Shown here one piece after another: positions 19,099 through 27,707 of a stretch of 64,000 bases of DNA. A model generated the notes under the pieces. That model saw only the letters and a program-made list of their open reading frames with translations, searched no databases and was not told the DNA's origin. The stretch lies in NCBI GenBank assembly GCA_031291305.1, contig JARLJH010000063.1, positions 81,388 through 145,387 on the forward strand, in the 5' to 3' direction. This DNA is from Rhodoferax sp. Its GTDB lineage: Bacteria > Pseudomonadota > Gammaproteobacteria > Burkholderiales > Burkholderiaceae_C. Numbering within the stretch: the stretch's first letter is position 1; each line of letters begins with the position of its first letter. A program made the position numbers and the translations under genes.

Positions 19099-19818
19099 AT
19101 GAGGAACAAGCCGCTCGTTGCCAGCAGCCAAGTGGAGATGCATCGAAGTGGACGGGAGGCTTGGTTGCGCGCCGCCGTGCTTGGATCAGACGACGCCATC
19201 GTTTCGACCGCAAGTCTTATGATTGGTGTGGCGGCTTCCTCTGCCTCCAAAGTGGCCATTTTGGTCGCCGGTGTGGCGGGCTTGGTAGCTGGCGCCATGT
19301 CTATGGCTGTGGGTGAATATGTTTCCGTCAGCTCGCAACGCGACGCGGAACAAGCTGACATGGTGCTGGAAAAAAAGGAACTGGCGACTGAGCCGCAAGC
19401 CGAATTGCAGGAGTTGGCCATGATCTACGTGAAACGCGGTTTGGAAGGCACACTTGCGATGCAAGTTGCCAAGCAACTCAGCGCCCATGACCGGCTCGGT
19501 GCCCATCTGCGCGATGAGCTCGGAATTGACCATGCAAGCCGCGCGCGTCCGCTGCAAGCGGCGTGGATTTCAGCGCTGAGTTTTGCCGCCTTCGCCGTGG
19601 TTCCGATTGTTGCGTTGCTCATGGCACCGGCGACTCTGCGCATCCCCATGATCGCGGCTTGCTCACTGATGAGTCTCGCAGCGCTCGGTGCATTGGGCGG
19701 TCACCTTGGTGGCGCGCCACTCGGCCGTGCCGCATTGCGCGTTACCCTCGGTGGCACACTGGCCATGACGGTCACGGCCATCATCGGTCGTATGCTTGGC
19801 GTTTACACGGGCTCATAG
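19099..19818 (+). CDS. VIT1/CCC1-family (DUF125) membrane transporter
   Basis: A 239-residue VIT/CCC1-like protein. The N-terminal part has LRAAVLGSDDAIVSTASLMIGVA and GLVAGAMSMAVGEYVSVSSQRDAE, the characteristic first two helices with conserved Asp, Met and Gly residues. A charged cytoplasmic segment (residues 90-150, Glu-rich, in eukaryotic relatives a metal-binding helical bundle) is followed by three hydrophobic helices. Family members move Fe2+ or Mn2+ across membranes; the bacterial function is mostly untested. It ends 2 nt before nnr. Why a metal transporter sits among alcohol dehydrogenases is unclear; the alcohol dehydrogenases use zinc. Confidence 0.85.
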   Translation: MRNKPLVASSQVEMHRSGREAWLRAAVLGSDDAIVSTASLMIGVAASSASKVAILVAGVAGLVAGAMSMAVGEYVSVSSQRDAEQADMVLEKKELATEPQAELQELAMIYVKRGLEGTLAMQVAKQLSAHDRLGAHLRDELGIDHASRARPLQAAWISALSFAAFAVVPIVALLMAPATLRIPMIAACSLMSLAALGALGGHLGGAPLGRAALRVTLGGTLAMTVTAIIGRMLGVYTGS

Positions 19819-19820
19819 AG

Positions 19821-21284
19821 ATGAACTTTCAAACCGCACTCCTCGATGTCCAGCGAATGGGCGAAGCCGACCGGCTCTCAGTGGCTGCTGGCACGCCGGT
19901 GACCGAGCTGATGGGAAACGCCGGAATCTCTGTCACCGCCGAGATTGAGCGGCGTTGGTCCGTGAGGCCAGTCACCGTGCTGTGTGGGCCGGGCAACAAC
20001 GGTGGCGATGGCTTTGCCACCGCCTGGTTGCTGGCAGAGGCTGGCTGGCCCGTGCGCGTGGCCTTGTTGGGCGCACGTGATCAATTGACCGGTGCTGCCC
20101 TGCACTACGCCCAGCGCTGGCAATGGGCCATTGAGCCAATGACAGCGGCCGTGCTCGACGAGGCGGAGTTGGTGGTGGATGCCCTCTTCGGCGCGGGCCT
20201 GAGTCGCGCACTGGAGGGCGCTGCTGCAGACATTCTGGCGACAGCGGCCAAGCGTGGACTGACGATCGTTGCCATAGATGTGCCAAGCGGTGTGATGGGC
20301 GACACCGGCGAAGCGCTGGGGGCTGTGGCGGCGAGGCTGACCGTCACATTTTTTCGCAAAAAACCTGGCCATCTGCTGCAACCCGGTCGACATCTGTGCG
20401 GTGAAGTTGTGGTGGCCGATATCGGCACGCCAGAATCGGTGTTTGAAGCGATCAAGCCTGACACCTTCGAAAACGACCCCGTGCTGTGGGCACACGCGCT
20501 GCCGTTGCTGCAGCCGGACGGCAACAAGTACACCCGTGGCCACGCGCTGCTCTGGGGCGGCTGGCCCACTACCGGTGCGGCCCGGATGGCCGCGCGCGCA
20601 GCCGCCAGAATGGGTGCTGGCCTGACCACGATTGCGGTGCCCGAAGTGGCGCTACCCGTCTATGCCGCAGCATTGACCAGCATCATGGTGAGCCCGGTTG
20701 CCCGGCACGAAGACCTGCAGCAGTTGTTGGCTGACCGCCGCTACACCGGGTTGTTGATCGGCCCGGGCGCAGGCATCGGGCCCGACACCCTCGCCCGAGT
20801 GCTTGCCATGCTGGCGACCGGTCGGGCCACCGTACTCGATGCCGATGCGCTCACAACGTTCGAGAACGATCCGCCTGCGCTTGATCAGGCCATCATCGGC
20901 CCCTGCGTCATCACACCGCATGACGGCGAGTTCCGTCGCTTATTTGATGCCAGCGGCGACAAACTGACCCGAGCACGCGCCGCCGCGCGCCGCTGTGGGG
21001 CGGTGGTGATTTTGAAGGGCAGCGATACAGTGATTGCTGCGCCAGATGGCCGGGCGATCATCAATGCCAACGCGCCGCCGACCTTGGCCACCGCTGGTGC
21101 AGGCGATGTGCTGGGTGGCATGGTGCTTGGGCTGATGACGCAAGGCATGGAGCCCTTTCTTGCCTCAGCGGCTGCGGTCTGGCTCCACGGGGCAGCTGCC
21201 GCCGACTTCGGCCCCGGTCTCATGGCAGAGGATTTACCGGACTTGATACCGGGTGTATTGCGCCGTCTTGTTAACGAGCCCTAG
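19821..21284 (+). CDS. nnr: Bifunctional NAD(P)HX epimerase / ADP-dependent dehydratase
   Basis: A 487-residue repair enzyme for hydrated nicotinamide cofactors. The N-terminal YjeF_N epimerase domain (about 1-205) has CGPGNNGGDGFATAW and VDALFGAGLSR; it interconverts R- and S-NAD(P)HX. The C-terminal ribokinase-like dehydratase domain (about 220-487) has GHALLWGG, LLIGPGAGIG, VITPHDGEFRRLF and the ATP/ADP site NAPPTLATAGAGDVLGGMV; it restores NAD(P)H using ADP. ATG at 19821 is 2 nt after the VIT stop codon and begins a typical family N-terminus (MNFQTALLDVQRMGEAD); the longer in-frame reading from 19563 overlaps the VIT gene. Linkage to transhydrogenase and dehydrogenase genes fits a role in protecting a heavily used NAD(P)H pool. 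Confidence 0.94.
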   Translation: MNFQTALLDVQRMGEADRLSVAAGTPVTELMGNAGISVTAEIERRWSVRPVTVLCGPGNNGGDGFATAWLLAEAGWPVRVALLGARDQLTGAALHYAQRWQWAIEPMTAAVLDEAELVVDALFGAGLSRALEGAAADILATAAKRGLTIVAIDVPSGVMGDTGEALGAVAARLTVTFFRKKPGHLLQPGRHLCGEVVVADIGTPESVFEAIKPDTFENDPVLWAHALPLLQPDGNKYTRGHALLWGGWPTTGAARMAARAAARMGAGLTTIAVPEVALPVYAAALTSIMVSPVARHEDLQQLLADRRYTGLLIGPGAGIGPDTLARVLAMLATGRATVLDADALTTFENDPPALDQAIIGPCVITPHDGEFRRLFDASGDKLTRARAAARRCGAVVILKGSDTVIAAPDGRAIINANAPPTLATAGAGDVLGGMVLGLMTQGMEPFLASAAAVWLHGAAAADFGPGLMAEDLPDLIPGVLRRLVNEP

Positions 21285-21300
21285 GAGAACTCCGCAAGCG

Positions 21301-22275
21301 ATGGTTCTGAACAAGATTGGAGCCGCCCTGGAATGGACGCAGCTCCCTGACCGACCCCCCGGACCGGGCCAGATTCGAATCAAGGTCGGTGCCTGCGGTG
21401 TCTGCCGAACGGACTTGCATGTCGTCGACGGCGAGTTGCCCAATCCAGTATTACCCATCATTCCCGGGCATGAGATCGTCGGCCGCATCGATGCTATTGG
21501 GCCCGGCGTTGAGGGCTTGAGCATTAGCGAGCGCGTTGGCGTGCCATGGCTTGGCCATACCTGCGGCGTCTGCCCCTATTGCGTGGAGCAGCGGGAAAAT
21601 CTTTGCGATCACCCACTCTTTACCGGGTTCACGCGCGATGGCGGATTTGCCACGGCGACGATTGCTGATGCGCACTTTGCGTTTCCTCTCGGCGAAGTCG
21701 GCAGCGACGAGGCGCTGGCGCCCTTGCTGTGTGCTGGCTTGATTGGTTGGCGCTCGCTGGTGCTGGCTGGGAAAGGCAAGAAGCTGGGTCTCTATGGTTT
21801 TGGCGCCGCCGCCCATATCGTGGCCCAGGTCGCCAAATGGCAGGGGCGAAGCGTCTTTGCTTTCACGCGGCGCGGCGATACAGCGGCCCAGGACTTCGCC
21901 AGAAGTCTTGGCGCAGCATGGGCGGTTGCTTCGGATGAATTACCGCCTGAGCCGCTGGATGCGGCGATCATCTTTGCGGCGGTCGGCGATCTGGTACCCC
22001 TGGCACTGAAGGCAGTGCATAAGGGCGGGCGCGTGGTTTGCGCGGGCATCCACATGAGCGACATTCCGAGCTTTCCCTATGACCTGCTGTGGGAAGAGCG
22101 CCAGCTTGTCTCGGTCGCCAATCTCACGCGCCAGGATGGCATCGACTTCTTGCGCCTAGCACCGCAGATTGGCATTGTCACCAAGACGACTGTCTACCCG
22201 CTCAAGCAAGCCAACCAAGCGCTGGCGGATTTGCGCGCCGGGCGGTTTGTGGGTGCTGCGGTTCTTGTGCCCTGA
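21301..22275 (+). CDS. Second zinc-dependent alcohol dehydrogenase
   Basis: A 324-residue medium-chain dehydrogenase of a different subgroup from AdhP. Catalytic-zinc motifs are ACGVCRTDLHVVDGELP and PGHEIVG; structural cysteines are in CGVCPYCVEQRENLC. The cofactor loop is GLYGFGAAAHIVAQ, not the usual GxGxxG with two further Gly, followed by AFTRRGDTA with Arg-Arg, a hint that NADP(H) may be used. ATG at 21301 has AGGAG 13 nt upstream, rather far; an in-frame TTG at 21253 lies inside nnr and is less likely. Last gene of the operon. With AdhP it could form a pair with opposite cofactor preference, but this is inference. Confidence 0.88.
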   Translation: MVLNKIGAALEWTQLPDRPPGPGQIRIKVGACGVCRTDLHVVDGELPNPVLPIIPGHEIVGRIDAIGPGVEGLSISERVGVPWLGHTCGVCPYCVEQRENLCDHPLFTGFTRDGGFATATIADAHFAFPLGEVGSDEALAPLLCAGLIGWRSLVLAGKGKKLGLYGFGAAAHIVAQVAKWQGRSVFAFTRRGDTAAQDFARSLGAAWAVASDELPPEPLDAAIIFAAVGDLVPLALKAVHKGGRVVCAGIHMSDIPSFPYDLLWEERQLVSVANLTRQDGIDFLRLAPQIGIVTKTTVYPLKQANQALADLRAGRFVGAAVLVP

Positions 22276-22346
22276 AAGCACGGACTCAACAACACGAAAA
22301 TCAGAAATTCGGCCGATGTGCAATGGCGATTGCGATGATCGTGAAA

Positions 22347-23027
22347 TCAGCCATGGACACCCACTTGTGCTAACAGCGATTTGATGCCATCCCAACTGAT
22401 CCCAACCCCAATACACAGCATGATGAACGCTGACAGCCGTACCAGCACCATCATGCCGGTGTGGCCGATCTTGCCGCTGACACGATGTGCATAGCGGTAC
22501 GTCAGCAAAATGCAAAGCGCAATAATTGCAGAGCCGATGACGGACGCAAGCAACTGAATCACCGTGTTTTTGAACGAATTGGCGTGAAAAGCGCCGACAG
22601 TGATCGCCACCGAGATGGCCCCCGCATCGATGGTCATCGGCAAGGTCAGAGGCGTGATGGCTCTTCCCAGGGCGATGAGCCTGGCTTGAGGCGCGTCCGG
22701 TATCACGTCGGCGGCTTTGGGGGCGTCGCCCAGAACCTTCCAGGCGAGCGCACAGACCACGGCGCCGCCAGCCACCTGCACCACAGGTATCGACAAACCG
22801 AACATTGCCAGGACGAAAGAGCCAAACAGCAAAGACCCGAGAATAAAGAAGAATGCATAGAACGCGATGCGCCGCGCCAGAAACGCACGGGTTACCTCGT
22901 CACAGCCGGGCGTCATTCTCAGGAAAATTGGAGCGTCGCCCAGTGGGTTGACCACAGGCAGAACGGCACCAATGATCAAAAGAATCGCCCCGATAAGTTG
23001 GGAGAGATCTGACCAGATCAATTGCAA
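22347..23027 (-). CDS. MarC-family integral membrane protein
   Basis: A 226-residue protein with six hydrophobic segments and the MarC/UPF0056 signature near the N-terminus (VLPVVNPLGDAPIFLRMT) and in the middle (PLTLPMTIDAGAISVAITVG). The physiological function of the family is not established; the old link with multiple antibiotic resistance was withdrawn in E. coli. The most likely start is TTG at 23027, since upstream ATGs run into a stop; a TTG at 23021 is also possible. Convergent with the alcohol dehydrogenase gene, 71 nt apart, with no clear terminator between. Confidence 0.85.
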   Translation of the reverse strand: MQLIWSDLSQLIGAILLIIGAVLPVVNPLGDAPIFLRMTPGCDEVTRAFLARRIAFYAFFFILGSLLFGSFVLAMFGLSIPVVQVAGGAVVCALAWKVLGDAPKAADVIPDAPQARLIALGRAITPLTLPMTIDAGAISVAITVGAFHANSFKNTVIQLLASVIGSAIIALCILLTYRYAHRVSGKIGHTGMMVLVRLSAFIMLCIGVGISWDGIKSLLAQVGVHG

Positions 23028-23441
23028 AGTTCGCCAGCAAGCATCTGCATTGCCGACACCAAGTTATGGAAAATAGGTTTCATGATTCGCATGCCCATGA
23101 GGGGACGTCAGCAGTTATTTAATGTCATCGATTTACTGTTGACGAGTTGTATGCCCATCAAGCAGGTTTGTTTGTTCGGCAGCGCACGTTGGGCAGCGTC
23201 GTTGTAAGGGTGCATTGGACAGCTCACATGCCAAACAGGTTTTTCAGCCCGATACCTAGACGGTCCCCAGCGATGCGCCTGCACCCGTGCCTACACCCGG
23301 CACACGGCGGTGCCAATCGCCGCTCCCAATAGGGCGCAGCGCGTGAGCGACACCTGTGGCTCAGCATGCCGCGCGGTAAACCCAACGTGGAATATTTTCA
23401 TCAGTGCGTTGTCCAACAAACACAGTAGACTGGCAATATCC
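23028..23441. other. 414-nt region without a supportable gene
   Basis: Lies upstream of marC and downstream of the HD-GYP gene. Short open frames on both strands have no family resemblance and unlike codon use. No T-tailed hairpin ends the upstream signalling operon, and no clear repeat was seen. Presumably it carries the marC promoter. Confidence 0.5.
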
Positions 23442-24461
23442 TCAAAACGTAAAATTTTTCTCACGGAACAATCTGAGCGCAGCATCAACGACAACTTGGT
23501 CGTACAAGATGCCGCGTTTGTCGCTGATTTCTTTCAAGGCGGCCTCAATGCCATGTCCAGGACGGTAAGGGCGGTGCGAAGCCATTGCCTCAATGACATC
23601 TGCTACAGAGATGATGCGTGCTTCCAACTGGATTGCATCGCCTTTGAGGCCATGCGGATAGCCCGAGCCATCCATGCGTTCGTGGTGCTGCAGCACAAAT
23701 TGCGCAATCGGCCACGGAAAGTTCACTTCTTTCAGGATGTCATACCCAGCCTGTGAGTGTTGTTTGATGAGGGCAAACTCAAGTTCATTGAGAGTGCCCG
23801 GTTTGCTCAGGATTTCTGCGGGGATCTTGACCTTCCCCACATCGTGGACGACGCTTGCCAGGTAAATGCCTTCCATTTGATGTTCCGGCAGGCCAAGTTC
23901 ACCGCCAATCGCTTTTGCAATTTGTGCGACGCGTCGCTGATGTCCGGCGGTATAGGGATCGCGCATCTCGACGGTTGCCGCAATAGCCGAGATGGAGTCA
24001 AGCAGGCTGGTTTTGAGCTTTGCTTCGCTTTCCATGAGTGACCGGGTGCGTTCCTCCACCATTTCTTCCAGACGATGGCGTAGCCGGTGTAATTCCAGAT
24101 GCGTATGCACGCGCGCCAACAGTTCTTCTCGCTGGAAGGGCTTGGTGACATAGTCCACCGCACCCAGTTCAAAGCCCTTCAACTTCTCCACGGTTTCAGA
24201 CATGGCGCTCACAAATATCACTGGCACTTCACGCGTTTGAGGCTGCTTTTTCAATTGCTGACAGACTTCAAATCCGCTCAAGCGAGGCATATTGATGTCC
24301 AGCAGTATCAGCTCAGGCGGCTGAGCCGTTGCGGCGTACAGCGCCAGTTCCCCGCTGATGGCTGAACGAACCTCATAGCCTTCGGCCTTCAATATGTCGG
24401 TCAGGAGCCTGAGCGATGCCGGTGTGTCATCGACTGCGAGTATGTAACCCTTGCTTTTCAT
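23442..24461 (-). CDS. Response regulator with HD-GYP c-di-GMP phosphodiesterase domain
   Basis: A 339-residue RpfG-like output protein. The receiver domain (1-120) has acidic DD at 11-12, phosphoacceptor Asp55 in LILLDINMP and Lys107 in VTKPF. A coiled linker (about 122-150) leads to the HD-GYP domain with HD at 206-207 (VVHDVGK), HHERMDGSGYP (GYP at 267-269) and ISVADVIEAMASHRPYRP, so the metal-binding and signature residues are intact and c-di-GMP hydrolysis is expected. Its ATG overlaps the stop of the hybrid kinase (ATGA at 24458-24461), so translation is coupled and the kinase is the obvious phosphodonor. Confidence 0.93.
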   Translation of the reverse strand: MKSKGYILAVDDTPASLRLLTDILKAEGYEVRSAISGELALYAATAQPPELILLDINMPRLSGFEVCQQLKKQPQTREVPVIFVSAMSETVEKLKGFELGAVDYVTKPFQREELLARVHTHLELHRLRHRLEEMVEERTRSLMESEAKLKTSLLDSISAIAATVEMRDPYTAGHQRRVAQIAKAIGGELGLPEHQMEGIYLASVVHDVGKVKIPAEILSKPGTLNELEFALIKQHSQAGYDILKEVNFPWPIAQFVLQHHERMDGSGYPHGLKGDAIQLEARIISVADVIEAMASHRPYRPGHGIEAALKEISDKRGILYDQVVVDAALRLFREKNFTF

Positions 24462-26605
24462 ATGGTCCTGGGTTGATCACTGGCCGCTTCACTGAGTGCG
24501 TCAAGAATAGCCGGGTAATTGAAATACTCCACAAGGCTAGTCAGTGTATGCCCCAAATTCGAGTCAATTTCCCCCACCTGTCCAACTATCGCGGTGATGC
24601 GTTCGTTATCCAGGTTTTCCAGTGCTGCTTTCAGTTCGTTGCGCAATGAAAAAGGTAACAAGGCTAGCATAGCCGGTGTCAATTCTGCGGGTGCGGCGTG
24701 TTGCACTTCATCGGTCTGATAGACGAATATCACACCCAGTTGACGAGCCAGGCAGTCGTAGATTTCAGAGAAGCGGTAAGGTTTGCGCACGAAGTCGTCC
24801 ATACCTGCATCAAACAATTCCTGCTGCTGTTCCTTGAAGGCAGATGCCGTCACCGCAACAATTTTCACGCTGTGCCCCTCTGGCAACTTGCGTATGCGTT
24901 GTGTTGCCTCGATCCCGTCCATCACGGGCATGCGCCTATCCATCCAGATGAGATGCGGGTGCCACTCCTTGAAAGCCTCCACACCTTGCAAACCGTCTTG
25001 CGCAACTTTAGTATCCAACCCGATATTGCACATCAACCGTTGCAGCAACAGTTGGTTTTCGAGCTGATCTTCGACAATCAGTATGCGATAAGAAGGTTGA
25101 CCCGGCGCTAATCCAAGCACCTCGCCGTGCCCCTCGCTTTCGGCTGTTGGAAGATCGGCAGTGCTCGCCAACTCAAGTGGTAGATTGACACGAAAGAGAG
25201 ACCCCTTGCCCACCGTGCTTTCAACAGTGATGTCACCATCCATCAACTGGACGAACTGGCGGGTGATGGTCAGCCCCAAACCCGTTCCGCGCTGTGCGGC
25301 ACCTTCGGCCAGTTGCACAAAGGGCTCAAACAGACGTGCCTGGTCTTGCGCCGAGATACCCGGACCGGAGTCCTCCACTTCGATCAACAGATGTGCTTTG
25401 GCGTTCTGCTTGACGCCCAAACGCAGCGTGACGCCGCCATGTTCGGTGAACTTAACCGCATTGCTGACCAGGTTGACCAGAATCTGGCGCAGCCGCGCCT
25501 CGTCACCCTTGATGTAACGGGGAAACTCAGAGGTCTGGTCGATCAGCAGTTGCAGTCCTTTTTCATGGGCGCGAATCTGCATCATGTCAACCACATCGCG
25601 CACCATACTACCGAGGTCAAACGGCGCGATTTCCAGTTGCATGCGCCCAGCCTCGATCTTGGCGACTTCCAGCACGTCGTTGATCAGGGTCAGCAGATGT
25701 TCGCCGCTGCGATTGATGATATCGAGGTTGCCATACTGACTGGCAGGCACGCCGGGGTCACGACGCATCATGCTGGAAAACCCGAGAATCGCATTCAGCG
25801 GGGTGCGCAGTTCATGGCTCATATTCGCCAGGAACGCACTCTTGGCTTTGTTGGCAGTCTGTGCCGCATCACGCGCCAGCAACAGTTCCGCCGTGCGTTG
25901 CTGAACGGTGTCTTCCAGTTGATTTTTGTAGCGCTGCAGGGCCATCTGGTTGTCATGGATCGCGGCGCGCATCTCGGAAAAACGGTCAACGAGACGGCTC
26001 ACTTCGTCATCTCCAGACTTTTCCAGGGGCCGGCCTTCGAACCGGTTTTGAGCCAGTTCGGTGGCGGCTTTACTGAGTGCATCCACCGGCCTGATAACGA
26101 TTCTCTCAAGCACAAACCACGCACTCAGGATAAAAGCCAATATCACGACGAACATGATCGCGGCCAGCTGATGGTGTTCTGTCTCGATTTGTGAAAGCCG
26201 GTGAAAGAAGTCGACCTTGACGGTCAGTGTGCCCAGATCAATGCCCAGATAGATGATCTTTTTTTCCAGTACATGGACTTCTTCTCTGGGTGATGCAACT
26301 GTCTGCGCCGGAGGTTTTGTCAGAGGGTACAGCCCCCTACCCTGTGCATCATCGAGTTCGATGCTTGTCCAGTCGCTGTTTTGATCTCGCAGTGCATCGA
26401 GATTTTCGTAGATCGTGTCGAGTTGATGGCCGAGAAGCAGCGGTGTCAATCCGACGATAACGCTATCCAGATGACGCTCTGTCGAACTGCGATATTCCGC
26501 ACGAATATCTTCCAGCGAATGTGGCATCCAGTAGCCATAGAGATATCCCATCAGCAGGATACCGAAAAAGCCCAACGGCAACAACACTTTGGTACGCAAA
26601 CTCAT
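24458..26605 (-). CDS. Hybrid sensor histidine kinase with receiver domain
   Basis: A 715-residue inner-membrane kinase. TM1 (about 7-26) and TM2 (about 147-168) enclose a 120-residue periplasmic sensor region. HAMP (about 170-225) and a coiled coil are followed by HisKA with His264 in SHELRTPLNAILGF and the ATPase boxes NLVSNAVKFTEHG, EDSGPGIS and RGTGLGLTITRQF. A receiver domain (about 505-625) carries Asp556 in WMDRRMPVMDG. The last 80 residues are helical and Leu-rich but lack a clear Hpt histidine. It starts 6 nt after the PhnD-like gene and overlaps the HD-GYP gene, so the binding protein probably presents ligand to the periplasmic region. Confidence 0.93.
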   Translation of the reverse strand: MSLRTKVLLPLGFFGILLMGYLYGYWMPHSLEDIRAEYRSSTERHLDSVIVGLTPLLLGHQLDTIYENLDALRDQNSDWTSIELDDAQGRGLYPLTKPPAQTVASPREEVHVLEKKIIYLGIDLGTLTVKVDFFHRLSQIETEHHQLAAIMFVVILAFILSAWFVLERIVIRPVDALSKAATELAQNRFEGRPLEKSGDDEVSRLVDRFSEMRAAIHDNQMALQRYKNQLEDTVQQRTAELLLARDAAQTANKAKSAFLANMSHELRTPLNAILGFSSMMRRDPGVPASQYGNLDIINRSGEHLLTLINDVLEVAKIEAGRMQLEIAPFDLGSMVRDVVDMMQIRAHEKGLQLLIDQTSEFPRYIKGDEARLRQILVNLVSNAVKFTEHGGVTLRLGVKQNAKAHLLIEVEDSGPGISAQDQARLFEPFVQLAEGAAQRGTGLGLTITRQFVQLMDGDITVESTVGKGSLFRVNLPLELASTADLPTAESEGHGEVLGLAPGQPSYRILIVEDQLENQLLLQRLMCNIGLDTKVAQDGLQGVEAFKEWHPHLIWMDRRMPVMDGIEATQRIRKLPEGHSVKIVAVTASAFKEQQQELFDAGMDDFVRKPYRFSEIYDCLARQLGVIFVYQTDEVQHAAPAELTPAMLALLPFSLRNELKAALENLDNERITAIVGQVGEIDSNLGHTLTSLVEYFNYPAILDALSEAASDQPRTI

Positions 26606-26611
26606 CGACGC

Positions 26612-27481
26612 TCAGTCTTTATTGAGAGGTTGCCAATATTTCTCTAGACCCCAGTCACGCATGACACCGTAGTCATCGTAGCTCACCGGAACAAACTGTC
26701 GGACGGGAATATTACGCAGCATTTCCTTGCCTTGCGCAGTCGTACTCATGTCAAGCAGCGCCTGACGCACTTTTTCCTGGGCCGCTTTGGGAACACGTGG
26801 ATGCGCTGCAACCGGATGAGACGGGCATGGGCGGGTCGTATAAATCACACGCAGCTGCGAGCGAATGGATTCATCCTGCTCCTGCAAGGTCTTTTCCACA
26901 CCGCCTCCGGCTGCAGCCAGATCTTTGATCACGTGCAGGTAAACTGAGCTGTGCGTGGTGACATAGAGCGGTGTCACCGTCGTATGAAAAATATTTTGCA
27001 GGTCTGCGCGCACCAGCAGCGATGCACCCAGTGCATTGGGCGATGGAAAAGCAACCGTTTTGCCGTTCAGGTCTTCTGGCTTACTGATTGCGCTGCCCTT
27101 GCGCGCCACAAGGATGCCACGCACCGGGATATCGTCAGTGACGAGCGGAACATACCCCTGGGCATCATGTACCTGGATGAGATGATAGGGGTTGACGTAG
27201 ACAAAATCGAATTTTCCTTGCGCAATCGCTTTCTCGAAGTCTTGTATCTTGAGTGCCGTGACCAGATTGAACTTGAGCCCAGTACGCGTCTCCAGATTAT
27301 CGACAATGGGTTTCCAAGTTGCGTAGAGCTTGCGTTGCTCGAACTGGGGAACGACCCCAAAACTGTAAGTCTTGACCTCTGCGGCAAACGCCTGCTGTGG
27401 CTGACTCCCCGGAAAATAACCAAGGATTGGCGCAAGGAATACTGCGAATACTCTGACGCCCAGAATAAGTGCTCGTTTCAC
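26612..27481 (-). CDS. PhnD-like periplasmic binding protein
   Basis: A 289-residue solute-binding protein of the phosphate/phosphite/phosphonate (PhnD/PtxB) family. An N-terminal signal peptide (hydrophobic 5-22, cleavage probably after QQAFA near 34) precedes the typical start YSFGVVPQFEQRKL. Further blocks are FDFVYVNPYHLIQ, AFPSPNALGAS and PVSYDDYGVMRDW. The start is GTG at 27481 with AGGAGG 8 nt upstream. No permease or ATPase gene is near. Instead it forms an operon with a hybrid kinase and an HD-GYP regulator, so it is more likely a sensor subunit than a transport component. The ligand is unknown; relatives in signalling operons need not bind phosphonate. Confidence 0.88.
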   Translation of the reverse strand: MKRALILGVRVFAVFLAPILGYFPGSQPQQAFAAEVKTYSFGVVPQFEQRKLYATWKPIVDNLETRTGLKFNLVTALKIQDFEKAIAQGKFDFVYVNPYHLIQVHDAQGYVPLVTDDIPVRGILVARKGSAISKPEDLNGKTVAFPSPNALGASLLVRADLQNIFHTTVTPLYVTTHSSVYLHVIKDLAAAGGGVEKTLQEQDESIRSQLRVIYTTRPCPSHPVAAHPRVPKAAQEKVRQALLDMSTTAQGKEMLRNIPVRQFVPVSYDDYGVMRDWGLEKYWQPLNKD

Positions 27482-27707
27482 TTCTTCTTCCTCCTTTTGC
27501 GAATAGATCTATATCTTTTCAACCAGGTAAAAGCAAAAGCCATGATCCGAAATACCGGGCTGCAAATTCGGCAACGCCACGTCAGTTTATGCGTATGTGC
27601 AGTATAGGCCTGCTCAAGTGAGTTATGAGTCTAATGCCGATCCTTGAGAGTCACCATGAAAGCGAACAAAGACTACTTCAGCCAGCTAGCGTCAGGCGCA
27701 TGCCAAT

